From Viola odorata (Eukaryota > Streptophyta > Magnoliopsida > Malpighiales > Violaceae): DNA of 64,000 nt. The stretch covers positions 39,373,514-39,437,513 of the forward strand of contig OY829537.1 of assembly GCA_963691705.1 (NCBI GenBank). The letters run 5' to 3'. Below, in pieces: positions 23,901 through 37,855 of the stretch (position 1 is its first letter; each line of letters opens with the position of its first letter). The position numbers and the translations under genes were made by a program. The notes under the pieces were generated by a model, which worked only from the letters and a program-made list of their open reading frames with translations, did not search any database and was not told the origin of the DNA.

Positions 23901-25834
23901 ACGGACGCTGATGCAGAAAAGTAAAGGAATCCGGGCGAGGCTATCGCAGTCAAGGACCCTGATGCAGAAATGTAAAGGAATCCGAGCAAGGCTATCGTAG
24001 TCACGGATCCTGATACAGAAAAGTAAAGGAATCCGGGCGAGGCTATCGTAGTCACGGATACTGATACAGAAAAGTAAAGGAATCCGGGCGAGGCTATCGT
24101 AGTCACGGATGCAGATGTAGAAATGTAGAGGTATTCAGGCGAGGCTATCACAGTCATGGACGCTGATGCAGAAATGTAAAGGTATCCGGGTGAGGCTGTC
24201 GCAGTCACGGATACTGATACAGAAAAGTAAAGGAATCCGGGCGAGGCTATCGACGTCACGGACACTGATGCAGAAATGTAAAGGTACTCAGGCGCGGCTA
24301 TCGCAGTCACGGACGCTGATGCAGAAATGTAAAGGTATCCGGGCGAGGCTGTCGCACTCACGGATACTGATTCAGAAATGTAAAGGTATCCGGGTGAGGC
24401 TTTCGCAGTCACGGACGCTGATGCAGAAAAGTAAAGGTATCCGGGCGAGGCTAGCGCACTCACGGATCTTGATGAAGAAAATAATGGTATCCGGGCGAGG
24501 CTATCGCAGTCATGGACGCTGATGCAGAAATGTAAAGGTATCCGGGCGAGGCTGTCGCACTCACGGATACTGATTCAGAAATGTAAAGGTATCCGGGTGA
24601 GGCTTTCGCAGTCACGGACGCTGATGCAGAAAAGTAAAGGTATCCGGGCGAGGCTAGCGCACTCACGGATCTTGATGAAGAAAATAATGGTATCCGGGCG
24701 AGGCTATCGCAGTCACGGACGCTGATAAGAAATGTAAAGCTATCCGGGCGAGGCTGTCGCAATCACGGATACTGATACAGAAAAGTAAAGGAATCCGGGC
24801 GAGGCTATCGCAGTCACGGACGCTGATGCAGAAATGTAAAGGAATCCGGGAGAGGCTATCATAGTCACGGATACTTATGCAGAAAAATTAAAGGTATCCG
24901 GGCGAGGATGTCGCAGTCACGGATACTGATACAGAAAAGTTAAGAAATCCGGGGAGGCTGTCGCAGTCACGGATACTGAGACAGAAAAGTAAAGGAATCC
25001 GGGCGAGGCTATCGCAGTCACGGATACTGATTCAGAAATGTAAAGGTATCCGGGCGAGGCTTTCGCAGTCACGGACACTGATGCAGAAATGTAAAGGTAT
25101 CCGAGCGTGGCTAGCGCAATCACGGATCTTGATGAAGAAAATAAAGGTATACGGGCGAGGCTATCGCAGTCACGGATGCTGATGCAGAAATGTAAAGGTA
25201 TCAGGGCGAGGCTATCGCAGTCACGGACGCTGATGCAGAAATGTAAAGGTATCCGGGCGAGGCTAGCGCAATCACAGATCCTGATGAACAAAATAAAGGT
25301 ATCCGGGCGAGGCTATCGTAGTCACGGACGCTGATGCAGAAATGTAAAGGTATCCGGGCGCGACTATCGTAGTCACGGATATTGATGTAGAAATGTAAAC
25401 GTATTCAGGCGAGCCTATCGCAGTCACGGACACTGATGCAGAAATGTAAAGGTATCCGGCGAGGCTGTCGCAGTCACGGATACTGATACAGAAAAGTAAA
25501 AGAATCCGGGCGAGGCTATTGGAGTCACGGACGCTGATGTAGAAAAGTAAAGGTATCCGGGCGAGGCTATCCCAGTCACGGACGCTGATGCAGAAATGTA
25601 AAGGTATCCAGGCGAGGTTATCGCAGTCACGGACGCTGATGCAGAAAAGTAAAGGTATCCGGGCGAGGCTATCATAGTCACGGATACTTATGCAGAAAAA
25701 TTAAAGGTATCCGGGCGAGGCTGTCGCAGTCATGGATACTGATACAGAAAAGTAAAGGTATCCGGGCGAGGCTATCCCAGTCACGGACGCTGATGCAGAA
25801 ATGTAAAGGAATCCGGGCGAGGCTATCGCAGTCA

Positions 25835-28800
25835 CGGATACTGATTCAGAAATGTAAAGGAATCCGGGCGAGGCTATCGCAGTCACGGACGCTGATGCAG
25901 AAATGTAAAGGAAAAAGGTATACGGGCGAGGCTATCGCAGTCACGGACGCTGATGCAGAAATGTAAAGGTATCCGGGCGAGGCTGTCGCAGTCACGGACG
26001 CTGATGCAGAAAAGTTAAGGTATCAGGGCGAGGCTATCATAGTCACGGATACTTATGCAGAAAAATTAAAGGTATCCGGGCGAGGATGTCGCAGTCACGG
26101 ATACTGATACAGAAAAGTAAAGGAATCCGAGGAGGCTGTCGCAGTCACGGATACTGATACAGAAAAATAACGGAATCCGGGCGAGGCTATCGTAGTCAAG
26201 GACGCTGATGCAGAAATGTAAAGGAATCCGAGCAAGGCTATCATAGTCACGGATCCTGATACAGAAAAGTAAAGGAATCCGGGCGAGGCTATCGTAGTCA
26301 AGGATACTGATACAGAAAAGTAAAGGAATCCGGGCGAGGCTATCGTAGTCACGGATGCTGATGTAGAAATGTAAAGGTATTCAGGCGAGGCTATCGCAGT
26401 CATGGACGCTGATGCAGAAATGTAAAGGTATCCGGGCGAGGCTGTCGCAGTCACGGATCTTGATGAAGAAAATAAAGGTATACGGGCGAGGCTATCGCAG
26501 TCACGGACGCTGATGCAGAAATGTAAAGGTATCCGGGCGAGGCAGTCCCAGTCACGGACGCTGATGCAGAAAAGTAAAGGTATCAGGGCGAGGCTATCAT
26601 AGTCACGGATACTTATGCAGAAAAATTAAAGGTATCCGGGCGAGGATGTCGCAGTCACGGATACTAATACAGAAAAGTAAAGGAATCCGGGGAGGCTGTC
26701 GCAGTCACGGATACTGATACAGAAAAATAAAGGAATCCGGGCGAGGCTATCGGAGTCACGGACGCTGATGCAGAAAAGTAAAGGTATCCGGGCGAGGCTA
26801 TCGCAGTCAAGGACGCTGATGCAGAAATGTAAAGGAATCCGAGCAAGGCTATCGTAGTCACGGATCCTGATACAGAAAAGTAAAGGAATCCGGGCGAGCC
26901 TATCGTAGTCACGGATACTGATACAGAAAAGTAAAGGAATCCGGGCGAGGCTATCGTAGTCACGGATGCTGATGTAGAAATGTAAAGGTATTCAGGCGAG
27001 GCTATCGCAGTAATGGATGCTGATGCAGAAATGTAAAGATATCCGGGCGAGGCTGTCGCAGTCACGGATCCTGATGAACAAAATAAAGGTATCCGGGCGA
27101 GGCTGTCGCAGTCACGGATACGGATACAGAAAAGTAAAGGAATCCGGGCGAGGCTTTCGCTGTCACGGACGCTGATGCAGAAAAGTAAAGGTATCCGGGC
27201 GAGGCTATCGCAGTCAAGGACCCTGATGCAGAAATGTAAAGGAATCCGAGCAAGGCTATCGTAGTCACGGATCCTGATACAGAAAAGTAAAGGAATCCGG
27301 GCGAGGCTATCGTAGTCACGGATACTGATACAGAAAAGTAAAGGAATCCGGGCGAGGCTATCATAGTCACGGATGCTGATGTAGAAATGTAGAGGTATTC
27401 AGGCGAGGCTATCACAGTCATGGACGCTGATGCAGAAATGTAAAGGTATCCGGGCGAGGCTGTTGCAGTCACGGATACTGATACAGAAAAGTAAAGGAAT
27501 CCGGGCGAGGCTATCGACGTCACGGACGCTGATGCAGAAATGTAAAGGTACTCAGGCGCGGCTATCGCAGTCACGGACGCTGATGCAGAAATGTAAAGGT
27601 ATCCGGGCGAGGCTAGCGCAATCACAGATCCTGATGAACAAAATAAAGGTATCCGGGCGAGGCTATCGCAGTCATGGACGCTGATGCAGAAATGTAAAGG
27701 TATCCGGGCGAGACTTTCGCAGTCACGGACGCTGATGCAGAAAAGTAAAGGTATCCGGGCGAGGCTAGCGCACTCACGGATCTTGATGAAGAAAATAAAG
27801 GTATCCGGGCGAGGCTATCGCAGTCACGGACGCTGATAAGAAATGTAAAGGTATCCGGGCTAGGCTGTCGCAGTCACGGATACTGATACAGAAAAGTAAA
27901 GGAATCCGGGCGAGGTTATCGCAGTCACGGACGCTGATGCAGGCATGTAAAGGAATCCGGGAGAGGCTATCATAGTCACGGATACTTATGCAGAAAAATT
28001 AAAGGTATCCGGGCGAGGATGTCGCAGTCACGGATACTGATACAGAAATGTAAAGGTATCCAGGCGAGGTTATCGCAGTCACGGACGCTGATGCAGAAAA
28101 GTAAAGGTATCCGGGCGAGGCTATCATAGTCACGGATACTTATGCAGAAAAATTAAAGGTATCCGGGCGAGGCTGTCGCAGTCATGGATACTGATACAGA
28201 AAAGTAAAGGAATCTGAGTGAGGCTATCGCAGTCATGGACGCTGATGCAGAAATGTAAAGGTATCCGGGCGAGGCTGTCGCAGTCACGGATACTGATACA
28301 GAAAAGTAAAGGAATCCGGGCGAGACTATCGACGTCACGGACGCTGATGCAGAAATGTAAAGGTACTCAGGCACGGCTATCGCAGTCACGGACGCTGATG
28401 CAGAAATGTAAAGGTATCCGGGCGAGGCTAGCGCAATCACAGATCCTGATGAACAAAATAAAGGTATCCGGGCGAGGCTATCGCAGTCATGGACGCTGAT
28501 GCAGAAATGTAAAGGTATCCGGGCGAGGCTGTCGCACTCACGGATACTGATTCAGAAATGTAAAGGTATCCGGGTGAGGCTTTCGCAGTCACGGACGCTG
28601 ATGCAGAAATGTAAAGGTATCCGGGCGAGGCTAGCGCACTCACGGATCTTGATGAAGAAAATAAAGGTATCCGGCGAGGCTATCGCAGTCACGGACGCTG
28701 ATAAGAAATGTAAAGGTATCCGGGCGAGGCTGTCGCAGTCACGGATACTGATACAGAAAAGTAAAGGAATCCGGGCGAGGCTATCGCAGTCTCGGACGCT

Positions 28801-31054
28801 GATGCAGAAATGTAAAGGAATCCGGGCGAGGCTATCGCAGTCACGGATACTGATTCAGAAATGTAAAGGAATCCGGGCGAGGCTATCGCAGTCACGGACG
28901 CTGATGCAGAAATGTAAAGGAAAAAGGTATACGGGCGAGGCTATCGCAGTCACGGACGCTGATGCAGAAATGTAAAGGTATCCGGGCGAGGCTGTCGCAG
29001 TCACGGACGCTGATGCAGAAAAGTTAAGGTATCAGGGCGAGGCTATCATAGTCACGGATACTTATGCAGAAAAATTAAAGGTATCCGGGCGAGGATGTCG
29101 CAGTCACGGATACTGATACAGAAAAGTAAAGGAATCCGAGGAGGCTGTCGCAGTCACGGATACTGATACAGAAAAATAACGGAATCCGGGCGAGGCTATC
29201 GCAGTCAAGGACGCTGATGCAGAAATGTAAAGGAATCCGAGCAAGGCTATCATAGTCACGGATCCTGATACAGAAAAGTAAAGGAATCCGGGCGAGGCTA
29301 TCGTAGTCAAGGATACTGATACAGAAAAGTAAAGGAATCCGGGCGAGGCTATCGTAGTCACGGATGCTGATGTAGAAATGTAAAGGTATTCAGGCGAGGC
29401 TATCGCAGTCATGGACGCTGATGCAGAAATGTAAAGGTATCCGGGCGAGGCTGTCGCAGTCACGGATCTTGATGAAGAAAATAAAGGTATACGGGCGAGG
29501 CTATCGCAGTCACGGACGCTGATGCAGAAATGTAAAGGTATCCGGGCGAGGCAGTCCCAGTCACGGACGCTGATGCAGAAAAGTAAAGGTATCAGGGCAA
29601 GGCTATCATAGTCACGGATACTTATGCATAAAAATTAAAGGTATCCAGGCGAGGATGTCGCAGTCACGGATACTAATACAGAAAAGTAAAGGAATCCGGG
29701 GAGGCTGTCGCAGTCACGGATACTGATACAGAAAAATAAAGGAATCCGGGCGAGGCTATCGGAGTCACGGACGCTGATGCAGAAAAGTAAAGGTATCCGG
29801 GCGAGGCTATCGCAGTCAAGGACGCTGATGCAGAAATGTAAAGGAATCCGAGCAAGGCTATCGTAGTCACGGATCCTGATACAGAAAAGTAAAGGAATCC
29901 GGGCGAGCCTATCGTAGTCACGGATACTGATACAGAAAAGTAAAGGAATCCGGGCGAGGCTATCGTAGTCACGGATGCTGATGTAGAAATGTAAAGGTAT
30001 TCAGGCGAGGCTATCGCAGTAATGGATGCTGATGCAGAAATGTAAAGATATCCGGGCGAGGCTGTCGCAGTCACGGATCCTGATGAACAAAATAAAGGTA
30101 TCCGGGCGAGGCTGTCGCAGTCACGGATACGGATACAGAAAAGTAAAGGAATCCGGGCGAGGCTTTCGCTGTCACGGACGCTGATGCAGAAAAGTAAAGG
30201 TATCCGGGCGAGGCTATCGCAGTCAAGGACCCTGATGCAGAAATGTAAAGGAATCCGAGCAAGGCTATCGTAGTCACGGATCCTGATACAGAAAAGTAAA
30301 GGAATCCGGGCGAGGCTATCGTAGTCACGGATACTGATACAGAAAAGTAAAGGAATCCGGGCGAGGCTATCGTAGTCACGGATGCTGATGTAGAAATGTA
30401 GAGGTATTCAGGCGAGGCTATCACAGTCATGGACGCTGATGCAGAAATGTAAAGGTATCCGGGCGAGGCTGTTGCAGTCACGGATACTGATACAGAAAAG
30501 TAAAGGAATCCGGGCGAGGCTATCGACGTCACGGACGCTGATGCAGAAATGTAAAGGTACTCAGGCGCGGCTATCGCAGTCACGGACGCTGATGCAGAAA
30601 TGTAAAGGTATCCGGGCGAGGCTAGCGCAATCACAGATCCTGATGAACAAAATAAAGGTATCCGGGCGAGGCTATCGCAGTCATGGACGCTGATGCAGAA
30701 ATGTAAAGGTATCCGGGCGAGACTTTCGCAGTCACGGACGCTGATGCAGAAAAGTAAAGGTATCCGGGCGAGGCTAGCGCACTCACGGATCTTGATGAAG
30801 AAAATAAAGGTATCCGGGCGAGGCTATCGCAGTCACGGACGCTGATAAGAAATGTAAAGGTATCCGGGCTAGGCTGTCGCAGTCACGGATACTGATACAG
30901 AAAAGTAAAGGAATCCGGGCGAGGTTATCGCAGTCACGGACGCTGATGCAGGCATGTAAAGGAATCCGGGAGAGGCTATCATAGTCACGGATACTTATGC
31001 AGAAAAATTAAAGGTATCCGGGCGAGGATGTCGCAGTCACGGATACTGATACAG
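25835..31054 (+). repeat. Block pair at 3,009-bp spacing (about 2.2 kb each)
   Basis: About 25835-28045 recurs at about 28844-31054. Shared private markers include the anomalous monomer junction GTAAAGGAAAAAGGTATACG (near 25906 and 28915) and GATGCAGGCATGTAAAGG (near 27940 and 30949). The segment between the copies belongs to the start of the next superunit. Confidence 0.82.
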
Positions 31055-33189
31055 AAAAGTAAAGAAATCCGGGGAGGCTGTCGCAGTCACGGATACTGAT
31101 ACAGAAAAGTAAAGGAATCCGGGCGAGGCTATCGCAGTCACGGATACTGATTCAGAAATGTAAAGGTATCCGGGCGAGGCTTTCGCAGTCACGGACGCTG
31201 ATGCAGAAATGTAAAGGTATCCGAGCGTGGCTAGCGCAATCACGGATCTTGATGAAGAAAATAAAGGTATACGGGCGAGGCTATCGCAGTCACGGATGCT
31301 GATGCTGAAATGTAAAGGTATCAGGGCGAGGCTATCGCAGTCACGGATGCTGATGCAGAAATGTAAAGGTATCCGGGCGAGGCTAGCGCAATCACCGATC
31401 CTGAGGAACAAAATAAAGGTATCCGGGCGAGGCTATCGCAGTCACGGACGCTGATGCAGAAATGTAAAGGTATCCAGGCGCGGCTATCGTAGTCACGGAT
31501 GCTGATGTAGAAATGTAAAGGTATTCAGGCGAGCCTATCGCAGTCACGGACACTGATGCAGAAATGTAAAGGTATCCGGCGAGGCTGTCGCAGTCACGGA
31601 TACTGATACAGAAAAGTAAAAGAATCCGGGCGAGGCTATTGGAGTCACGGACGCTGATGTAGAAAAGTAAAGGTATCCGGGCGAGGCTATCCCAGTCACG
31701 GACGCTGATGCAGAAATGTAAAGGTATCCAGGCGAGGTTATCGCAGTCACGGACGCTGATGCAGAAAAGTAAAGGTATCCGGGCGAGGCTATCATAGTCA
31801 CGGATACTTATGCAGAAAAATTAAAGGTATCCGGGCGAGGCTGTCGCAGTCATGGATACTGATACAGAAAAGTAAAGGAATCTGAGTGAGGCTGTCGGAG
31901 TCACGGATACTGATACAGAAAATAAAGGAATCCGGGCGAGGCTATCGCAGTCATGGACGCTGATGCAGAAATGTAAAGGTATCCGGGCGAGGCGGTCGCA
32001 GCCACGGATACTGATACAGAAAAGTAAAGGAATCCGGGTGAGGCTATCGACGTCACGGACGCTGATGCAGAAATGTAAAGGTACTCAGGCGCGGCTATCG
32101 CAGTCACGGACGCTGATGCAGAAATATAAAGGTATCCGGGCGAGGCTAGCGCAATCACAGATCCTGATGAACAAAATAAAGGTATCCGGGCGAGGCTATC
32201 GCAGTCATGGACGCTGATGCAGAAATGTAAAGGTATCCGGGCGAGGTTGTCGCACTCACGGATACTGATTCAGAAATGTAAAGGTATCCGGGTGAGGCTT
32301 TCGCAGTCACGGACGCTGATGCAGAAATGTAAAGGTATCCGGGCGAGGCTAGCGCACTCACGGATCTTGATGAAGAAAATAAAGGTATCCGGCGAGGCTA
32401 TCGCAGTCACGGACGCTGATAAGAAATGTAAAGGTATCCGGGCGAGGCTGTCGCAGTCATGGATACTGATACAGAAAAGTAAAGGAATCCGGGTGAGGCT
32501 ATCGCAGTCACGGACGCTGATGCAGAAATGTAAAGGAATCCGGGTTAGGCTATCATAGCACGGATACTTATGCAGAAAAATTAAAGGTATCCGGGCGAGG
32601 ATGTCGCAGTCACGGATACTGATTCAGAAAAGTAAAGAACTCCGGGGAGGCTGTCGCAGTCACGGATACTGATACAGAAAAGTAAAGGAATCTGGGCGAG
32701 GCTATCGCAGTCACGGATACTGATTCAGAAATGTAAAGGTATCCGGGCGAGGCTTTCGCAGTCACGGACGCTGATGCAGAAATGTAAAGGTATCCGAGCG
32801 TGGCTAGCGCAATCACAGATCTTGATGAAGAAAATAAAGGTATACGGGCGAGGCTATCGCAGTCACGGACGCTGATGCAGAAAAGTAAAGGTATCAGGGC
32901 GAGGCTATCATAGTCACGGATACTGATACAGAAAAATAACAGAATCTGGGCGAGGCTATCGCAGTCAAGGACGCTGATGCAGAAATGTAAAGGAATCCGA
33001 GCAAGGCTATCATAGTCACGGATCCTGATACAGAAAAGTAAAGGAATCCGGGCGAGGCTATCGTAGTCACGGATACTGATACAGAAAAGTAAAGGAATCC
33101 GTGCGAGGCTATCGTAGTCACGGATGCTGATGTAGAAATGTAAAGGTATTCAGGCGAGGCTATCGCAGTCATGGACGCTGATGCAGAAA

Positions 33190-36100
33190 TGTAAAGGTAT
33201 CCGGGCGAGGCTGTCGCAGTCACGGATCTTGATGAAGAAAATAAAGGTATACGGGCGAGGCTATCGCAGTCACGGACGCTGATGCAGAAATGTAAAGGTA
33301 TCCGGGCGAGGCTATCCCAGTCACGGACACTGATGCAGAAAAGTAAAGGTATCAGGGCGAGGCTATCATAGTCACGGATACTTATGCAGAAAAATTAAAG
33401 GTATCCGGGCGAGGATGTCGCAGTCACGGATACTGATACAGAAAAGTAAAGGTATCCGGGCGAGGCTGTCGCAGTCACGGATACTGATACAGAAAAGTAA
33501 AGGAATCCGGGCGAGGCTATCGCAGTCACGGACGCTGATGCAGAAAAGTAAAGGTATCCGTGCGAGGCTATCGCAGTCAAGGATGCTGATGCAGAAATGT
33601 AAAGGAATCCGAGCAAGGCTATCGTAGTCACGGATCCTGATACATAAAAGTAAAGGAATCCGGGCGAGGCTATCGTAGTCACGGATACTGATACAGAAAA
33701 GTAAAGGAATCCGGGCGAGGCTATCGTAGTCACGGATGCTGATGTAGAAATGTAGAGGTATTCAGGCGAGGCTATCGCAGTCATGGACGCTGATGCAGAA
33801 ATGTAAAGGTATCCGGGCGAGGCTGTCGTAGTCACGGATACTGATACAGAAAAGTAAAGGAATCCGTGCGAGGCTATCGTAGTCACGGATGCTGATGTAG
33901 AAATGTAAAGGTATTCAAGCGAGGCTATCGCAGTCATGGACGCTGATGCAGAAATGTAAAGGTATCCGGGCGAGGCTGTCGCAGTCACGGATCTTGATGA
34001 AGAAAATAAAGGTTTACGGGCGAGGCTATCGCAGTCACGGACGCTGATGCAGAAATGTAAAGGTATCCGGGCGAGGCTATCCCAGTCACGGACACTGATG
34101 CAGAAAAGTAAAGGTATCAGGGCGAGGCTATCATAGTCACGGATACTTATGCAGAAAAATTAAAGGTATCCGGGCGAGGATGTCGCAGTCACGGATACTG
34201 ATACAGAAAAGTAAAGGTATCCGGGCGAGGCTGTCGCAGTCACGGATACTGATACAGAAAAGTAAAGGAATCCGGGCGAGGCTATCGCAGTCACGGACGC
34301 TGATGCAGAAAAGTAAAGGTATCCGTGCGAGGCTATCGCAGTCAAGGATGCTGATGCAGAAATGTAAAGGAATCCGAGCAAGGCTATCGTAGTCATGGAT
34401 CCTGATACATAAAAGTAAAGGAATCCGGGCGAGGCTATCGTAGTCACGGATACTGATACAGAAAAGTAAAGGAATCCGGGCGAGGCTATCGTAGTCACGG
34501 ATGCTGATGTAGAAATGTAGAGGTATTCAGGCGAGGCTATCGCAGTCATGGACGCTGATGCAGAAATGTAAAGGTATCCGGGCGAGGCTGTCGCAGTCAC
34601 GGATACTGATACAGAAAAGTAAAGGAATCCGGGCGAGGCTATCGCCGTCACGGACGCTGATGCAGAAATGTAAAGGTACTCAGGCGCGGTTATCGCAGTC
34701 ACGGACGCTGATGCAGAAATGTAAAGGTATCCGGGCGAGGCTAGCGCAATCACAGATCCTGATGAACAAAATAAAGGTATCCGGGCGAGGCTATCGCAGT
34801 CACGGACGCTGATGCAGAAATGTAAAGGTATCCGGGCGAGGCTATCGTAGTCACGGATGCTGATGTAGAAATGTAAAGGTATTCAGGCGAGCCTATCGCA
34901 GTCACGGACACTGATGCAGAAATGTAAAGGTATCCGGCGAGGCTGTCGCAGTCACGGATACTGATACAGAAAAGTAAAGGAATCCGGGCGAGGCTATTGG
35001 AGTCACGGACGCTGATGTAGAAAAGTAAAGGTCTCCGGGCGAGGCTATCCCAGTCACGGACGCTGATGCAGAAATGTAAAGATATCCAGGCGAGGTTATC
35101 GCAGTCACGGACGCTGATGCAGAAAAGTAAAGGTATCCGGGCGAGGCTATCGTAGTCACGGATACTTATGCAGAAAAATTAAAGGTATCCGGGCGAGGCT
35201 GTCGCAGTCATGGATACTGATACAGAAAAGTAAAGGAATCTGAGTGAGGCTGTCGGAGTCACGGATACTGATACAGAAAAGTAAAGGAATCTGGGCGAGG
35301 CTATCGCAGTCACGGACGCTGATGCAGAAAAGCAAAGGTATCCGTGCGAGGCTATCGTAGTCACGGATGCTGATGTAGAAATGTAAAGGAATCTGCGCGA
35401 GGCAATCGTAGTCACGGATACTGATACAGAAAAGTAAAGGAATCCGGGCGAGGCTATCGTAGTAACGGATACTGATACAGAAAAGTAAAGAAATTCGGGC
35501 GAGGCTATCGTAGTCACGGATACTGATACAGAAAAGTAAAGGAATCCGGGCGAGGCTATCGTAGTCACGGATGCTGATGTAGAAATGTAAAGGTATTCAG
35601 GCGAGGCTATCGCAGTCACGGACGCTGATGCAGAAATGTAAAGGTATCCGGGCGAGGTTGTCGCAGTCACGGATACTGATACAGAAAAGTAAAGGAATCT
35701 GGGCGAGGCTATCGCAGTCACGGACGCTGATGCAGAAATGTAAAGGAATCCGAGCGAGGCTATCGTAGTCACGGATGCTGATGTAGAAATGTAAAGGTAT
35801 TCAGGCGAGGCTATCGCAGTCACGGACGCTGATATAGAAATGTAAAGGTATACGGGCGAGGCTATCGCAGTCACGGATGCTGATGCAGAAATGTAAAGGT
35901 ATCCGGGCGAGGCTGTCGCAGTCACGGATCTTGATGAAGAAAATAAAGGTATACGGGCGAGGCTATCGCAGTCACGGACGCTGATGCAGAAATGTAAAGG
36001 TATCCGGGCGAGGCTATCCCAGTCACGGACACTGATGCAGAAAAGTAAAGGTATCAGGGCGAGGCTATCATAGTCACGGATACTTATGCAGAAAAATTAA

Positions 36101-37710
36101 AGGTATCCGGGCGAGGATGTCGCAGTCACGGATACTGATACAGAAAAGTAAAGGTATCCGGGCGAGGCTGTCGCAGTCACGGATACTGATACAGAAAAGT
36201 AAAGGAATCCGGGCGAGGCTATCGCAGTCACGGACGCTGATGCAGAAAAGTAAAGGTATCCGTGCGAGGCTATCGCAGTCAAGGATGCTGATGCAGAAAT
36301 GTAAAGGAATCCGAGCAAGGCTATCGTAGTCACGGATCCTGATACATAAAAGTAAAGGAATCCGGGCGAGGCTATCGTAGTCACGGATACTGATACAGAA
36401 AAGTAAAGGAATCCGGGCGAGGCTATCGTAGTCACGGATGCTGATGTAGAAATGTAGAGGTATTCAGGCGAGGCTATCGCAGTCATGGACGCTGATGCAG
36501 AAATGTAAAGGTATCCGGGCGAGGCTGTCGTAGTCACGGATACTGATACAGAAAAGTAAAGGAATCCGTGCGAGGCTATCGTAGTCACGGATGCTGATGT
36601 AGAAATGTAAAGGTATTCAAGCGAGGCTATCGCAGTCATGGACGCTGATGCAGAAATGTAAAGGTATCCGGGCGAGGCTGTCGCAGTCACGGATCTTGAT
36701 GAAGAAAATAAAGGTATACGGGCGAGGCTATCGCAGTCACGGACGCTGATGCAGAAATGTAAAGGTATCCGGGCGAGGCTATCCCAGTCACGGACACTGA
36801 TGCAGAAAAGTAAAGGTATCAGGGCGAGGCTATCATAGTCACGGATACTTATGCAGAAAAATTAAAGGTATCCGGGCGAGGATGTCGCAGTCACGGATAC
36901 TGATACAGAAAAGTAAAGGTATCCGGGCGAGGCTGTCGCAGTCACGGATACTGATACAGAAAAGTAAAGGAATCCGGGCGAGGCTATCGCAGTCACGGAC
37001 GCTGATGCAGAAAAGTAAAGGTATCCGTGCGAGGCTATCGCAGTCAAGGATGCTGATGCAGAAATGTAAAGGAATCCGAGCAAGGCTATCGTAGTCATGG
37101 ATCCTGATACATAAAAGTAAAGGAATCCGGGCGAGGCTATCGTAGTCACGGATACTGATACAGAAAAGTAAAGGAATCCGGGCGAGGCTATCGTAGTCAC
37201 GGATGCTGATGTAGAAATGTAGAGGTATTCAGGCGAGGCTATCGCAGTCATGGACGCTGATGCAGAAATGTAAAGGTATCCGGGCGAGGCTGTCGCAGTC
37301 ACGGATACTGATACAGAAAAGTAAAGGAATCCGGGCGAGGCTATCGCCGTCACGGACGCTGATGCAGAAATGTAAAGGTACTCAGGAGCGGTTATCGCAG
37401 TCACGGACGCTGATGCAGAAATGTAAAGGTATCCGGGCGAGGCTAGCGCAATCACAGATCCTGATGAACAAAATAAAGGTATCCGGGCGAGGCTATCGCA
37501 GTCACGGACGCTGATGCAGAAATGTAAAGGTATCCGGGCGAGGCTATCGTAGTCACGGATGCTGATGTAGAAATGTAAAGGTATTCAGGCGAGCCTATCG
37601 CAGTCACGGACACTGATGCAGAAATGTAAAGGTATCCGGCGAGGCTGTCGCAGTCACGGATACTGATACAGAAAAGTAAAGGAATCCGGGCGAGGCTATC
37701 GTAGTCACGG
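33190..37710 (+). repeat. Duplication at 2,702-bp spacing (about 1.8 kb each)
   Basis: About 33190-35008 and about 35892-37710 agree almost base for base, including both members of the 765-bp pair and the GATACATAAAAGTAAAGG monomers. This is a nested event: the 765-bp tandem formed first and was then copied as a block. An 883-bp different segment separates the copies. Confidence 0.83.
33217..34641 (+). repeat. 765-bp tandem higher-order repeat (15 monomers)
   Basis: The sequence from 33217 recurs from 33982 (offset 765) with few changes, for example GGTATACGGG against GGTTTACGGG just after the start. The copies diverge after about 33876 and 34641. The pair is carried again, 2,702 bp later, at 35919 and 36684. 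Confidence 0.83.
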
Positions 37711-37855
37711 ATGCTGATGTAGAAATGTAAAGGAATTCAGGCGAGGCTATCACAGTCACGGACGCTGATGCAGAAATGTAAAGGTATCCGGGCGAGGTTG
37801 TCGCAGTCACGGATACTGATACAGAAAAGTAAAGGAATCTGGGCGAGGCTATCGC

